Source: Oligoflexia bacterium (GTDB taxonomy: Bacteria > Bdellovibrionota_B > Oligoflexia > Oligoflexales > JAGOVF01). From it: a DNA stretch of 39,085 nt. Each line of letters begins with the position of its first letter. Position 1 is the first letter of the stretch. Below the pieces are notes generated by a model. That model did no database searches, was not told the DNA's origin, and was given only the letters and a program-made list of their open reading frames with translations. The stretch spans positions 1 through 39,085 of the forward strand of contig JAUILP010000001.1 of NCBI GenBank assembly GCA_030432875.1, read 5' to 3'. Of the stretch, positions 28,377 to 37,355 are shown piece after piece. The position numbers were made by a program, and so were the translations under genes.

Positions 28377-28892
28377 ATTCACTGCAATAAAATTCGGTTA
28401 AGGTTAAAGCAAGACTATGATCAATTTTTAAAAATATCATTAGTTTACTCGCGTATTTCTCAAAAATAGTTCGATCAACCCGACCGATACAAGTCGTTAT
28501 ATCAAATAACAAAGAAGTCTTTTGGGAGAATACCCTTCAAAATATTTTTGTGAAGCATATCAGAAGCCGTTTGTGTGGTTTATGATTTATTGGTTTTTTC
28601 TCCGGTGGGGCTGTGTGGAGTATTGATTTACCACTATCAACAAAATGAGAGTAGTACTACTAATGTAAACTGCAGCGCGGTGAAAGGCGTCGCCTTGCAT
28701 CCCTGCACTTTTTGAGAATCTACCACCCTAGGACAATATTGCCGAATTTTTCCAGGTAATTATTGCCCTCTTGAAACCCTACCACCACAGTGGGATCCTA
28801 GAACTAAAGATATTAAAAGAACTACCGATGTTCTTTGAAAGAAGTCTCTTAGTGGTTTAAGGGTCTAAATTTTTTTGCTTGGAGGAAAATCT
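28377..28892. other. Intergenic region between the dcw promoter and the LysM gene
   Basis: No gene is visible on either strand. The region holds one degenerate copy (28660-28718) of a repeat that recurs near 38730-38791, a short palindrome TAGTACTA (about 28652-28659), and two CTACCACC strings (near 28720 and 28781), the first followed by CTAGGA and the second by GGATCCTAG. The LysM gene promoter presumably lies here but I found no good match. Confidence 0.5.
28660..28718 (+). repeat. Diverged repeat element, copy A
   Basis: This copy shares with 38729-38786 three collinear identical blocks: CTAATGTAAACT (12 bp), GCCTTGC and TTTTTGAGAA, at spacings of 31 and 17 bp here against 31 and 16 bp there. 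GC-rich palindromic sequence lies between the blocks in both. The left arm of the inverted repeat seen in copy B is not recognisable next to this copy, so it looks truncated or decayed. Confidence 0.65.
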
Positions 28893-29789
28893 ATGAAGCT
28901 CAGGTTTCTAAAGCCTGGACTGCTGGCGTTGCTACTATGCATTCAGCCAGTTTTCTGGGGGTGCTCGGGGGCCTCGGAGGATGGCGAGGAGGTGGAAGCG
29001 ACAGACAATGAACAGGCCGCTTCTGTTAATGACGAAAACGCAGAATACAGTGAAAATTCCGCCGATGAAAATTATGAGAGTGATGGCGGTGACACTAATG
29101 AGGAAGGTGCGTACGCGGAATCTGGCGAAGAGGAATACGGCGCGACAGGCGAAACTGATTCGGACTTACAGCAGATAATCTCTGAACTGAATCAAGGTAA
29201 CGCCGAGGCTCCTGTCAATCTTTCTGCAAATGCCGGTGCGGGTAATGCGGCAGTCGTAGGTTCTAACGTTATGGAGGCAGCAACTGGAGCAGTCGCCATG
29301 GGCACTTCTGGGCAACTTCCCGAGCCAGGATCAAAAATGCCTTACGTTGTTCAAACTGGGGATACTTTAGCGAAGATATCAGCAAAAATTTACGGCTCAG
29401 GTGATAAGTGGCCAGAAATTCAGCAGCTATCCAATATTAAAAATCCCAGTAAAATTTATCCCGGTGAGGTTGTTTACTATCAACTGAATGAGCAAACACA
29501 GACATTTGCTACAACTTATGAAAATGCACCCGTAAAAGAAGTTACTATTGGTCAAGGTGATTCGCTATCTTCGATAGCAGCAAAAGTTTATGGTTCAGCA
29601 GCGAGCTGGAAAACAATATGGCGCCAAAATGGCAATATAGCTAACCCCGACAGAGTATCCGTCGGAACTGTAATTTACTATGTTGATTACGCGGCAATTG
29701 GTATGACTGCAAAGATTATTAATGCAGAAGAGGGTTTTAAATCTGTTTCCAAAGGTGTTACAGGACACTCTTTTTACCAGATGATTTGA
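28893..29789 (+). CDS. Lipoprotein with two LysM domains
   Basis: The protein (298 residues from the ATG at 28893, which has GGAGG eight bases upstream) starts with a signal peptide ending VFWGC, a lipobox with Cys24. Residues 25-95 are strikingly acidic (Glu, Asp, Asn, Ser). Two LysM domains follow, at about 150-196 (VVQTGDTLAKISAKIYG) and 216-264 (IGQGDSLSSIAAKVYG). LysM binds the glycan of peptidoglycan, so the protein probably bridges a membrane and the wall. A TTG at 28875 is less likely as start. The gene stands alone, opposite in strand to the dcw cluster. Confidence 0.9.
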   Translation: MKLRFLKPGLLALLLCIQPVFWGCSGASEDGEEVEATDNEQAASVNDENAEYSENSADENYESDGGDTNEEGAYAESGEEEYGATGETDSDLQQIISELNQGNAEAPVNLSANAGAGNAAVVGSNVMEAATGAVAMGTSGQLPEPGSKMPYVVQTGDTLAKISAKIYGSGDKWPEIQQLSNIKNPSKIYPGEVVYYQLNEQTQTFATTYENAPVKEVTIGQGDSLSSIAAKVYGSAASWKTIWRQNGNIANPDRVSVGTVIYYVDYAAIGMTAKIINAEEGFKSVSKGVTGHSFYQMI

Positions 29790-30197
29790 AAAATGTCATA
29801 AAGAAAGTTAATTAATATCACATATTAAATGCAAATTTTCTAAAAAAGAAAATATGGCAAAAAAAAATTTTTAAAAAGAAGTAAAGATAAAGTTTGGTAA
29901 TAGGGAAATTTTTGAGTCTTTTGAGATAAATGGGTCAGTTTTTAAGATTTCATATGCATCTAAAAAACGGCGATTTTTTCATAAAGATTAAAAAATTGGT
30001 TATTAAGAACTTTTTCTGACGTCTTTAAAAAATGTTCCCAGGATGCTCATGCTTTCAAAATAGCAAAATTGGCTTTAATCTTATCTTTCCGAAACTTCTT
30101 CTCTTTAGCCTGGCAAAGTCTCTGTCCCTCATAATGCTTTTGATAATTTCTGATTTACAAACCTACATAAAAAAAGCTTTAAATTCAAATTCACTCA
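29790..30197. other. 408-bp AT-rich intergenic region
   Basis: It lies between the convergent LysM gene and the nucleotidyltransferase gene. One weak hairpin with arms ATTTTCT/AGAAAAT (29835-29841, 29847-29853) is visible; otherwise I see no gene, repeat or clear terminator. Confidence 0.5.
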
Positions 30198-31235
30198 TCA
30201 AATATTGAAAATCTTATCATTAAAAATAAGCTTCTTGTTGGAGCCGCTTAAAACAGCTGAACTTTCTTGCGTCCAGGAATAAATCACCGTATTTTCAATT
30301 TGGTGACGCCTTTGGTCTGACATTTGCGGGGCCAAAATCACCGCATGGGGACCGACCATTGCCGCGGGAAGTGAAAAACCTGATGGGTGGGCAATGAGCG
30401 AAGGGCCAATGACAAGAGTATTGTTTATTTTCGTTTGGGTGCCACTTGGTACAAAAGTTGGCTGACCCATAAAAAAGGAAGAAAAAACTTTTTGAAACGC
30501 AAAGTTATCATGTTTGCCATCAAGCACTTCAAGTAAAAACATATTGGCATCAAATAAACTTGTAAAGCTTCCAATATCAAACCAAGGACCATTGTAAACA
30601 AAACGCAAAATTTTCTCATCATGAGAAAGTGCTTCTCGATAAGCATCCATTATGCTAAAGGGCGGCGTCTGATCCTTAAGGTAAGGCAAAATTTTCGGAC
30701 TGAGCACCTGTACGCAAGCATAGTTATTATATTCCAGAGATTGATCATGCCGTGTTGCACAGTCTTTGTTGCCTATACAGACCACCTGATCGTCCCGGCA
30801 ACCGAGAGGGCTTTCTCCTTTTATAACATGCGGTAAGGTTACAAGCCCCGCACAAGCATTTTGTCTAGTCACCTGATTAAGCAAGTTTGCATAGTCAAAA
30901 TTGATGAGCACATCACCATTAATGGCGACCATGGGGCCATTTTTTAATACGGGGAGTACGTGAGTAAAGGCCCCTCCAGTACCGAGTATATTTTTTTCGT
31001 GATAAATTTTTGTGTGGTGTTTCCACGGTGACGTGTTTACAAGGTTGTCGATTACCGTGCTGAGATAGTGGGTGTTAATATGTAAGTTTTTAAATCCCTG
31101 GTTTACAAGGTTAAAAAGATGAAAATAAAGCAGCGGAACTCCGCCAACCGAAACACTGGGTTTAGGGACGGTTTCGGTGAGTGGTCTTAGGCGGGTTCCC
31201 AGGCCCGCAGCAAGGATAAAAGCATGCTTACTCAT
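30198..31235 (-). CDS. MurU-like NDP-sugar nucleotidyltransferase
   Basis: The 345-residue protein opens with the nucleotidyltransferase signature LAAGLGTRLRPLTETVPKP (9-27) and has LGTGGAFTHVLPVL and AINGDVLINFD, the usual metal/substrate-site region, plus PWFDIGS. It resembles mannose-1-phosphate guanylyltransferases and MurU, which makes UDP-MurNAc from MurNAc-1-phosphate. It lies 12 bp after a sugar-kinase-like gene, the arrangement of amgK-murU in peptidoglycan recycling; I therefore favour MurU over a GDP-mannose enzyme. The extra C-terminal part (about residues 240-345) is longer than in typical MurU and may be a further domain. No ribosome binding site is evident, suggesting coupling to the upstream gene. 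Confidence 0.8.
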   Translation of the reverse strand: MSKHAFILAAGLGTRLRPLTETVPKPSVSVGGVPLLYFHLFNLVNQGFKNLHINTHYLSTVIDNLVNTSPWKHHTKIYHEKNILGTGGAFTHVLPVLKNGPMVAINGDVLINFDYANLLNQVTRQNACAGLVTLPHVIKGESPLGCRDDQVVCIGNKDCATRHDQSLEYNNYACVQVLSPKILPYLKDQTPPFSIMDAYREALSHDEKILRFVYNGPWFDIGSFTSLFDANMFLLEVLDGKHDNFAFQKVFSSFFMGQPTFVPSGTQTKINNTLVIGPSLIAHPSGFSLPAAMVGPHAVILAPQMSDQRRHQIENTVIYSWTQESSAVLSGSNKKLIFNDKIFNI

Positions 31236-31247
31236 GGTGCTGAATAC

Positions 31248-32285
31248 TTAATCGTTTAAATTTGCCAGGAGTTCCTCGATCAAATATCGAGAGATAAAGG
31301 GCCATTTTTTGTTGAAAATGTGTTCAGATTTTAGGGTCTCCAGAGCTGGCTTAATGTATCTTAGGTAATTGCCTCTGTTCTTAACCAAAGTTAAATAACC
31401 AAAGCTACCCATAGCCTTTAGTTGGCGTTGTAACAAAACAGCAGCCCAAGACCCTTCAATTTCGTCTTGCACTTTAGGGAGCAACTGTGCTGAAGACCTT
31501 CTTATCACTTGGGACAAAAGTTTTATTCTCAAGGTATCCGAGAGGGGTATATAAGAATCAAAAATAAGGGAAACGAGATCGTAGGCCGCGGCACCCAGCC
31601 GGGCATCTTGAAAATCAATAACGGCGAGGCTCTGATCTTTATACATTAAGTTTCTTGAATGATAATCTCGGTGTACAAAATATTTGCTCAAAGGGCCCAG
31701 AAATGTGGCTAATGTCCTGAACTCTCGGTCAAGAGTCATCATAGTCTTGGCATCGCTCATAATTGTGGGCGCTAGTGGCTTTATATAATGATTTTGGAAA
31801 AAAATAAGCTCGTTATAGAGTTTTTCTTCATCAAAGGCTCGCGTTTGCCAAGGAGCAGGAGGATATGCTGCTGAACTATCAGAACGGATATTTAAAAACT
31901 GAAGAATTATACCAATCGCCTGCTCATAGATCTTTTCAAGAGCTAAGGAATCGTTAACATCCAAAGCTTTAAGCGCTTTTTGCTCAAATGTTTCATCACC
32001 ATAATCTTCTATGACTAGAGCGCCAAAATCTTTGAGAACAGCAATCAATCCTGGGACTAAGACGCCTTGGCTTTTTAAAAATGAGCCAATAGCAATCCAA
32101 TCATAGTGATCATTTTTTAAGGCAAGCGCATCAGTGCCGCTAAGTTGCATGAGAACATAAGATTTGTTGTTGCTTGAACTCTGCAATCGGTAGTAGCTCC
32201 TATCCGAACCATCACCGGCCAACCAGTTTACCGCAAGGTTCTCTTCGCCAAGACAAGTCGCAAGAGTATTGACAGGAGGAAACAT
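31248..32285 (-). CDS. AmgK-like anomeric sugar kinase (aminoglycoside phosphotransferase fold)
   Basis: The protein (345 residues) has an APH-type kinase fold: an N-terminal GDGSDRSYYRL loop, the catalytic FVHRDYHSRNLM with Brenner motif, and VIDFQDARLGAAAYDLVSL carrying the metal-binding Asp. This pattern matches AmgK, which phosphorylates MurNAc/GlcNAc at C1 for recycling. The frame extends upstream to an ATG at 32408, but GAGGAG lies 8 bases before the ATG at 32285 and the extra 41 residues look non-conserved, so I use 32285. It is followed by the MurU-like gene. A homoserine-kinase-like or other APH role cannot be excluded. Confidence 0.82.
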   Translation of the reverse strand: MFPPVNTLATCLGEENLAVNWLAGDGSDRSYYRLQSSSNNKSYVLMQLSGTDALALKNDHYDWIAIGSFLKSQGVLVPGLIAVLKDFGALVIEDYGDETFEQKALKALDVNDSLALEKIYEQAIGIILQFLNIRSDSSAAYPPAPWQTRAFDEEKLYNELIFFQNHYIKPLAPTIMSDAKTMMTLDREFRTLATFLGPLSKYFVHRDYHSRNLMYKDQSLAVIDFQDARLGAAAYDLVSLIFDSYIPLSDTLRIKLLSQVIRRSSAQLLPKVQDEIEGSWAAVLLQRQLKAMGSFGYLTLVKNRGNYLRYIKPALETLKSEHIFNKKWPFISRYLIEELLANLND

Positions 32286-32551
32286 TGCAGGAACTCCTCG
32301 GATTTTTTGCCAATTGCTTGATGGGGCGGGGGAAATTAGCGTTGCTGGCTCCACGTGAGAGGTCATCAACGTGGCATCTTCAGCTTCTAGGGTTAGTCCA
32401 TCAGGCATTTTGGCACCAAAAATTGATAATAAAACAAACAGCCATAGTCAAAAAAGCACTTATCTCTGTTTTCACGAGCATCGACTAAAAGTAACACGAG
32501 ATTCTCAAGATTTTATCAAATTTTCTTAGAAATTAGGCAAATAAAGTAGGC

Positions 32552-33484
32552 TTAAATTAATAAAAATTCAATTTTAGCCCCAAGTTGGAGCGTGAGGTCT
32601 TTATCTGGTGTGTTGTAAAGCTCTCCATCTAAGGTATATTCAAAGGGTTCTTCACAAATGATGTCGAGTTTTCTTCCAATATAGCTGATTTTGTCCGGGT
32701 TGTTTTTCAAGGCATTGGCAAAAACAATCTTTAAAATCCGAATGAAAGCATGTACGGCGCGGGTTTTTATCACAATAATCTGGAAAAAATGGTTGTCACC
32801 ATCCACCAACTTAAAAAATGGTATGCGAAAAGGCATTTTTCTTACCGACCCTGCGGTAATTCCGATGCTTGTGTGGTCTAAGGGAGGGTATTGATCGACC
32901 TTGATCTGATAAAATTCGTCTTTAACGATCTTTCCAGCAAAAGCACCGCCGAAGAGTCCGGACAAGGTGAGGCCAAGAACAAGCTTTATGGCACCGAAGG
33001 CACCGGTTTTGTTTTCATAAAATTTGCTGAGAAATCGAGGAGCTAAGCCCGTTGCAAATAAAAAACCATGATTTCCCGCAACATTCAGCGTATTGAGAAT
33101 TTTTGTCTTAATATGCAGCCCTTGGCTATAAGAAAAAATAAGATTAAAGAGAAGTTTTTCGGGGCTTCCTTTGATACCGAGGTTATCGGCAAGCATATTA
33201 ATGGTGCCACCTCGTAGTAGCGCTATTTGCGGGAGTGGCTGGTTGCCATAAATGTGAATAATTGCCGTTATAGTTCGGCTTACCGTGCCATCGCCGCCGT
33301 TAATGGCGATGACGGCGACATTGCGCGATTTAAAATTTTGAACAGCTGCTTCCAGCGCCTCAAGGCTTTCCGTAAGCTCCCAAATACCTTCTTCTCCAGC
33401 AATATAGCTGAGAAGCTTTTGCCTCTGGGGATTCCTTTTGTTTAATTTTGCGTGAGGATTTGATATTATGCCTATCCGAGACAA
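32552..33484 (-). CDS. Diacylglycerol-kinase-family lipid kinase
   Basis: The 310-residue protein has the DAGK catalytic domain with IISNPHAK near the start and the nucleotide-binding GGDGT (63-67), and a C-terminal beta-rich domain ending in EEPFEYTLDGEL, as in the YegS/DgkB/BmrU group. Such enzymes phosphorylate diacylglycerol, sphingoid or related lipids; the substrate is not evident. The start is TTG at 33484 with AAGGA eight bases upstream. It is divergent from rpoH. Confidence 0.88.
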   Translation of the reverse strand: MSRIGIISNPHAKLNKRNPQRQKLLSYIAGEEGIWELTESLEALEAAVQNFKSRNVAVIAINGGDGTVSRTITAIIHIYGNQPLPQIALLRGGTINMLADNLGIKGSPEKLLFNLIFSYSQGLHIKTKILNTLNVAGNHGFLFATGLAPRFLSKFYENKTGAFGAIKLVLGLTLSGLFGGAFAGKIVKDEFYQIKVDQYPPLDHTSIGITAGSVRKMPFRIPFFKLVDGDNHFFQIIVIKTRAVHAFIRILKIVFANALKNNPDKISYIGRKLDIICEEPFEYTLDGELYNTPDKDLTLQLGAKIEFLLI

Positions 33485-33675
33485 GGTTTTTGTCCTTATT
33501 AAAAATGTTTTCGGCTCCGACTGACAAAAAAAATCAAAAAACTGTGTGGGAGCGTAAAAATTGAGGCATAGTGTTTTTATAAAATTTTTTTTGTTTTGTG
33601 GTCATGCTATTATTGCTCATTTGGAGCCCTAATAGTAGGTAACAAATTAACAACATTAAGTCAAAAGGTTCCCCT

Positions 33676-34542
33676 TTGTCCGATCGATCAAGCCAAAATT
33701 CTCTAGTTAAAATCAGTCCCTTACAAAGATATTTGCGAGAAATCTCAGCCTATCCCTTGCTAGAGCCAGAGCAGGAGTTTGATCTTGCGCGCCAACATTT
33801 TGAAGAGGGCGACATTGAGGCTGCACATCGCTTAGTAACAGCAAATTTACGGCTGGTAGTAAAAATAGCCAGTGATTTTAGACAAGCCCAGGTGAATATG
33901 TTGGATCTTATCCAAGAGGGCAATTATGGCCTTATGCAGGCTGTAAAGCGCTATAACCCTTACAAAGGGGTCAAACTTTCTAGTTACTCAGCTTGGTGGA
34001 TTCGAGCCTATATTCTAAAATATATCATGGAAAATAAGAGCCAGGTTAAAATTGGCACCACTGCGGCACAAAGGAAGCTTTTTTATAACCTCAAAAAGAA
34101 AGTTAACCAACTTATTGAAAATGATCTGGATGTGGACCCAAAGGTCATTGCCGAAAGCCTAAATGTTAAGGAATCAGAAGTTATCGAAATGCAGCAGCGC
34201 CTTGCTGCCCCAGACGCTTCTCTTGACGCTCCCATCGGCGATGATCCGGCAGGCAGCGTTCGCGGAGATTTTATTTCGGATAAGTCTGAGCCCATTGATG
34301 AGTTCTTGGCGCACAAGGAAGAAGAAGGTATTTTTAAGGGTCATTTGAAAGATTTTCGCAAATCCCTCAAAGGACGTGATTTAGAAATTTTTGATCTCCG
34401 CTTCTCCCAGGAAAAGAGTATGACCCTAAAGGCCATTGGTGATAAATACGGAATTTCTCGCGAGAGAGCACGTCAGCTTGAGGCAAAAATCATAGGAAAA
34501 CTACGAAAATTTGTCACGGACAGAGGGTTTACGCGCGACTAA
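33676..34542 (+). CDS. rpoH: RNA polymerase sigma-32-type factor
   Basis: The 288-residue group 3 sigma70-family protein has region 2 with NMLDLIQEGNYGLMQAVKRYNP and SSYSAWWIRAYIL, then GTTAAQRKLFYNLKKK, the RpoH-box type segment that separates sigma-32 from other sigmas, and region 4 with a helix-turn-helix (TLKAIGDKYGISRERARQLE). It likely directs heat-shock or envelope-stress genes. The start is TTG at 33676 with AAAAGG about 8 bases upstream. The 191-bp upstream gap must hold divergent promoters but I saw no strong match. Confidence 0.93.
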   Translation: MSDRSSQNSLVKISPLQRYLREISAYPLLEPEQEFDLARQHFEEGDIEAAHRLVTANLRLVVKIASDFRQAQVNMLDLIQEGNYGLMQAVKRYNPYKGVKLSSYSAWWIRAYILKYIMENKSQVKIGTTAAQRKLFYNLKKKVNQLIENDLDVDPKVIAESLNVKESEVIEMQQRLAAPDASLDAPIGDDPAGSVRGDFISDKSEPIDEFLAHKEEEGIFKGHLKDFRKSLKGRDLEIFDLRFSQEKSMTLKAIGDKYGISRERARQLEAKIIGKLRKFVTDRGFTRD

Positions 34543-34574
34543 ATTGGGGCGGATTCCCATAAGAGTCTATATTA

Positions 34575-36626
34575 CTAGGGTTTAATTTCATCTCGAAAGC
34601 GTGATAATTTTGAAAGTAGCCGAGACTTCGGGTTTATATCTTCCAAAGCATTTTCGCTATCTATTCCCTCAGCCCCCTTCAAGACTGTGTTATCAGGAAG
34701 CTCCATTATGAAGCGACTTGGCTTTTTGTAAACATAATCGATGCCCTGAGTTTGCCGTTTGCGGCAGTGACAAATAAAAACCTGTGATTTTGCTCTAGTG
34801 AGTCCCACATAAAACAAACGCCTTTCTTCGGCGAGTGACTGCGGGGAGTCCATGCTGTTTTTGTGTGGCAAAAGCTCTTCTTCCACGCCTACAATGAAAA
34901 CAACTTTAAATTCAAGGCCTTTTGCGCTGTGAAGGGTCATGAGCGATACGCTGTCAGTACTTTTGTCTTCTTTTGTCTCGTCATAGCCGCCCAAGGTAAA
35001 AATATCCAGCAGCTCTAAGACGCTTAGCTCGCTTTTCGCCCCGCGGGTCGCTTCATTGACCATATCATGAATGATTTTAGGGAGTTCTGCCAAAATCTGG
35101 AGTTTAAATTCGAGTGCTTTTTTATCCTTGACTTGGCTGATAATATCACTGCGTAGCTTAAAGCGGTCAATGATCTCTTGGGTGATAACTTCAAAATCTT
35201 TGGGGTTTTTGCGTGGTAACGCCCGAAGTTCTGTCAAGGTCGTGACTAATTCGTCGATGGCTTTTTTGGCTGAGGCTGAAATATCCGTTAAGTTTTCTGG
35301 GCTTTGAAGTAGCACTAAGGGAGGGATTTTACCCTGACGCGAGAGGTTTTCCAGTTTTTCCTGTGTTTTAATGCCAATACCGCGGTGTGGGGTGTTGATA
35401 ATACGCCATAAACTCAAGTGATCTTTTGGGTTTAGGATAAGGCGCAAAAAACTTAAGACATCTTTAGTCTCTTTACGTTCAAAAAAGCTCGATCCGCCAA
35501 AAATGCGGTATTTAATGGACCAGCTTTTAAGGGCTGACTCAAATATACGTGCTTGCTGGTTGGAGCGATATAAAATGCAAATATCTTTAGCCGCAGTCCC
35601 CCGCCCAAGAAGAGCGGCAATTTTTTCAGCAACCCAGTGACTTTCTTCGGCATCAGTCTCTGACCTATGTACCAGGATTTTTTGGCTGGAACTATTGTCA
35701 CTCCAAAGAGCTTTTTCTTTTCTTAGGTGGTTGTTTCTTATAACGGTATTGGCCGCCTCTAATACAATGTTGGGGCATCTGTAGTTTTGCTCTAATTTAA
35801 TCATTTGCGTACCTGGAAAAATTTTTTCAAATTCTTCCATAATATGAGCAACGGCCCCTCGCCAGCCATAGATGGATTGATCATCGTCCCCCACGACACA
35901 AACATTGTTGCGAGGAGAGGCAAGAAGTTCAATGAGTTTAAGTTGGGCGATATTAGTGTCTTGGAATTCATCGATCAAGAAATGCGTATATTGTTCATGG
36001 CACTCGGCATGGGCTTTGGGGTTGGTGCTGAGCAATTTTACGCATTTGGTTATGCAATCATCAAAATCAATCCCGTCATAAACGCCAAGAAGTGTTTCAT
36101 AGAGTTCGTAAAGCTTAGCCAGCAAGAGAGCGTCTTGGGGTGAATGCCCAAGAGCACGGCTCTGCGAAATGACGGTTTCAGGATAAACGAGTTGATTTTT
36201 TAGAAGACTGATTTGGGTGAGGCCCTGATAGGGGCTTATGATTTTTTCCAGATGGAGTTCGCGGAGAGCTTTTCGCATGAGGTCCACTTGGTCTCCGGTG
36301 TCTAAAATGGCAAAGCCCCGCGTGCGGTTGATATGGCTATGATAACGTCGCAAAAGTTTTAAGCAAAAGCTATGAAAGGTGCTTAGGTTTACGAGGGACG
36401 CCGCGCGTTCAGAAATGAGGGCAGCGACGCGCTCACGCATTTCGTTGGCGGCTTTATTGGTAAAAGTAACGGCAACGATGGCCTCAGGCGCGATGCCCCC
36501 TTCGATCATATGGGCAATGCGGTGGGTGATCGTTTTTGTTTTTCCTGTTCCCGCGCCAGCAAGAATCAACAAGGGGCCTTGCGTTTGGGTAGTCGCCTTT
36601 AATTGCTCATTATTTAAAGTGCTCAT
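34575..36626 (-). CDS. UvrD/PcrA/Rep-type superfamily 1A DNA helicase
   Basis: The 683-residue protein carries all SF1A motifs: Q-motif LNNEQLKA (4-11), Walker A AGAGTGKT (23-30), motif II FLIDEFQDTN, motif III GDDDQSIYGWRGA, motif IV LEQNYRC, motif V LMTLHSAKGLEFKVVF and motif VI RRLFYVGLTRAK. These 3'-5' helicases act in nucleotide excision or mismatch repair and replication restart. Length fits Rep/PcrA more closely than UvrD (about 720), so I leave the symbol open. It converges on rpoH with a 32-bp gap and no visible terminator, and diverges from yajC. Confidence 0.95.
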   Translation of the reverse strand: MSTLNNEQLKATTQTQGPLLILAGAGTGKTKTITHRIAHMIEGGIAPEAIVAVTFTNKAANEMRERVAALISERAASLVNLSTFHSFCLKLLRRYHSHINRTRGFAILDTGDQVDLMRKALRELHLEKIISPYQGLTQISLLKNQLVYPETVISQSRALGHSPQDALLLAKLYELYETLLGVYDGIDFDDCITKCVKLLSTNPKAHAECHEQYTHFLIDEFQDTNIAQLKLIELLASPRNNVCVVGDDDQSIYGWRGAVAHIMEEFEKIFPGTQMIKLEQNYRCPNIVLEAANTVIRNNHLRKEKALWSDNSSSQKILVHRSETDAEESHWVAEKIAALLGRGTAAKDICILYRSNQQARIFESALKSWSIKYRIFGGSSFFERKETKDVLSFLRLILNPKDHLSLWRIINTPHRGIGIKTQEKLENLSRQGKIPPLVLLQSPENLTDISASAKKAIDELVTTLTELRALPRKNPKDFEVITQEIIDRFKLRSDIISQVKDKKALEFKLQILAELPKIIHDMVNEATRGAKSELSVLELLDIFTLGGYDETKEDKSTDSVSLMTLHSAKGLEFKVVFIVGVEEELLPHKNSMDSPQSLAEERRLFYVGLTRAKSQVFICHCRKRQTQGIDYVYKKPSRFIMELPDNTVLKGAEGIDSENALEDINPKSRLLSKLSRFRDEIKP

Positions 36627-36689
36627 TGCGTATATTTACTCAGTCAGTTAAATTTTTTGGGTTGCCTCAGAATATCAGGCTCATGGCAA

Positions 36690-36719
36690 TTGCGCAAACC
36701 GGAGTTTTTAGGGTATAAG
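36690..36719 (+). promoter_or_regulatory. Candidate promoter for yajC
   Basis: TTGCGC (36690-36695) and TATAAG (36714-36719) are separated by 18 bp, giving a leader of about 70 bases before yajC. Motif match only. Confidence 0.4.
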
Positions 36720-36793
36720 AATGGTTGTTTTCATTGTGTAAAGAAAGAGTTTTATTTAAAAATAAAAAAGTCACTATTTGAAAGGAATTTTTT

Positions 36794-37126
36794 ATGATTG
36801 ACGCAATTTTTTCATCCACAGCTTATGCGCAGCAAGCGGTAGGTGCAGCCAAGTCCCCCTCCTTAATGGATGCGTTTATGTTGCCGGCGCTTTTCGTTGT
36901 GGTTATGTATTTTTTCTTCCTTAGGCCCCAGGCCAAAAAAGCAAAAGAGCAACAAAGCCTCTTAAAAGCTCTAAAAGCCGGAGATGAGGTCGTAACAAGC
37001 GGCGGGGTCATTGGAAAAATTAAATCTATATCAGACGCCTTTGTGACTTTAGAGTGCTCTTCGGGCACCTTTTTAAAGGTAGTAAAAGGCAATATTTTGG
37101 CTTTGGCTAAAGATACGCTTAAATAA
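36794..37126 (+). CDS. yajC: Preprotein translocase accessory subunit YajC
   Basis: The 110-residue membrane protein has one helix (about residues 30-46, ending FFFLRPQAKKAKEQ, the YajC hallmark) and a cytoplasmic domain with GDEVVTSGGVIGKI. YajC associates with SecDF-YidC. AAAGGAA upstream supports the ATG at 36794. In many genomes secD and secF follow directly; here a non-coding structured region and an oppositely oriented lipoprotein gene follow, so secDF are elsewhere. Confidence 0.96.
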   Translation: MIDAIFSSTAYAQQAVGAAKSPSLMDAFMLPALFVVVMYFFFLRPQAKKAKEQQSLLKALKAGDEVVTSGGVIGKIKSISDAFVTLECSSGTFLKVVKGNILALAKDTLK

Positions 37127-37355
37127 GAGAAACACCAGGAGCAATAAAACCGCGGGTGAAGAGCAATGGTGCAATCATTAGTTTGTCAAAGTAGTCTGAA
37201 ACGCCGTGGATAATCTTCTGTCCCCACAAGCTAACAGTGAACCCGCGTCTTAAAACCAGGAGAGTATGCTGTTAGGAAAAAACTCCTGCAGCATACCTTC
37301 TCAGGCAATCTAAAATACCCTTCAAACAATTTGTCTGTAATGTGTTTGGTGCTCT
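37127..37355. other. Structured intergenic region after yajC
   Basis: This gap between convergent genes holds a strong hairpin (GTATGCTG 37264-37271, AGGA 37274-37277 with TCCT 37284-37287, CAGCATAC 37289-37296) and a longer-range pair CGCGGGT (37151-37157) with ACCCGCG (37241-37247), nested with GAAGA/TCTTC (37158-37162, 37214-37218). No T-run follows the hairpin, so it is not a classic terminator. A small non-coding RNA is possible; I recognise no known class. Confidence 0.45.

Noticed and set aside
29835..29853. Terminator of the LysM gene
   Set aside because: The hairpin is short, entirely AT-based and has no T-run downstream on the plus strand.
32286..32408. N-terminal extension of the AmgK-like kinase up to ATG 32408
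   Set aside because: The internal ATG at 32285 has a strong GAGGAG ribosome binding site and the upstream residues look non-conserved.
34543..34574. Terminator between rpoH and the helicase gene
   Set aside because: The 32-bp gap shows no inverted repeat or T-run; termination may be rho-dependent or by converging transcription.
36823..37092. Antisense open frame over yajC
   Set aside because: It is a frame shadow of a well-conserved gene, with no start signal of its own.
37127..37300. 6S RNA or another standard small RNA after yajC
   Set aside because: Pairing is suggestive, but I could not fit it to a known class without a covariance search, so it is listed only as a structured region.
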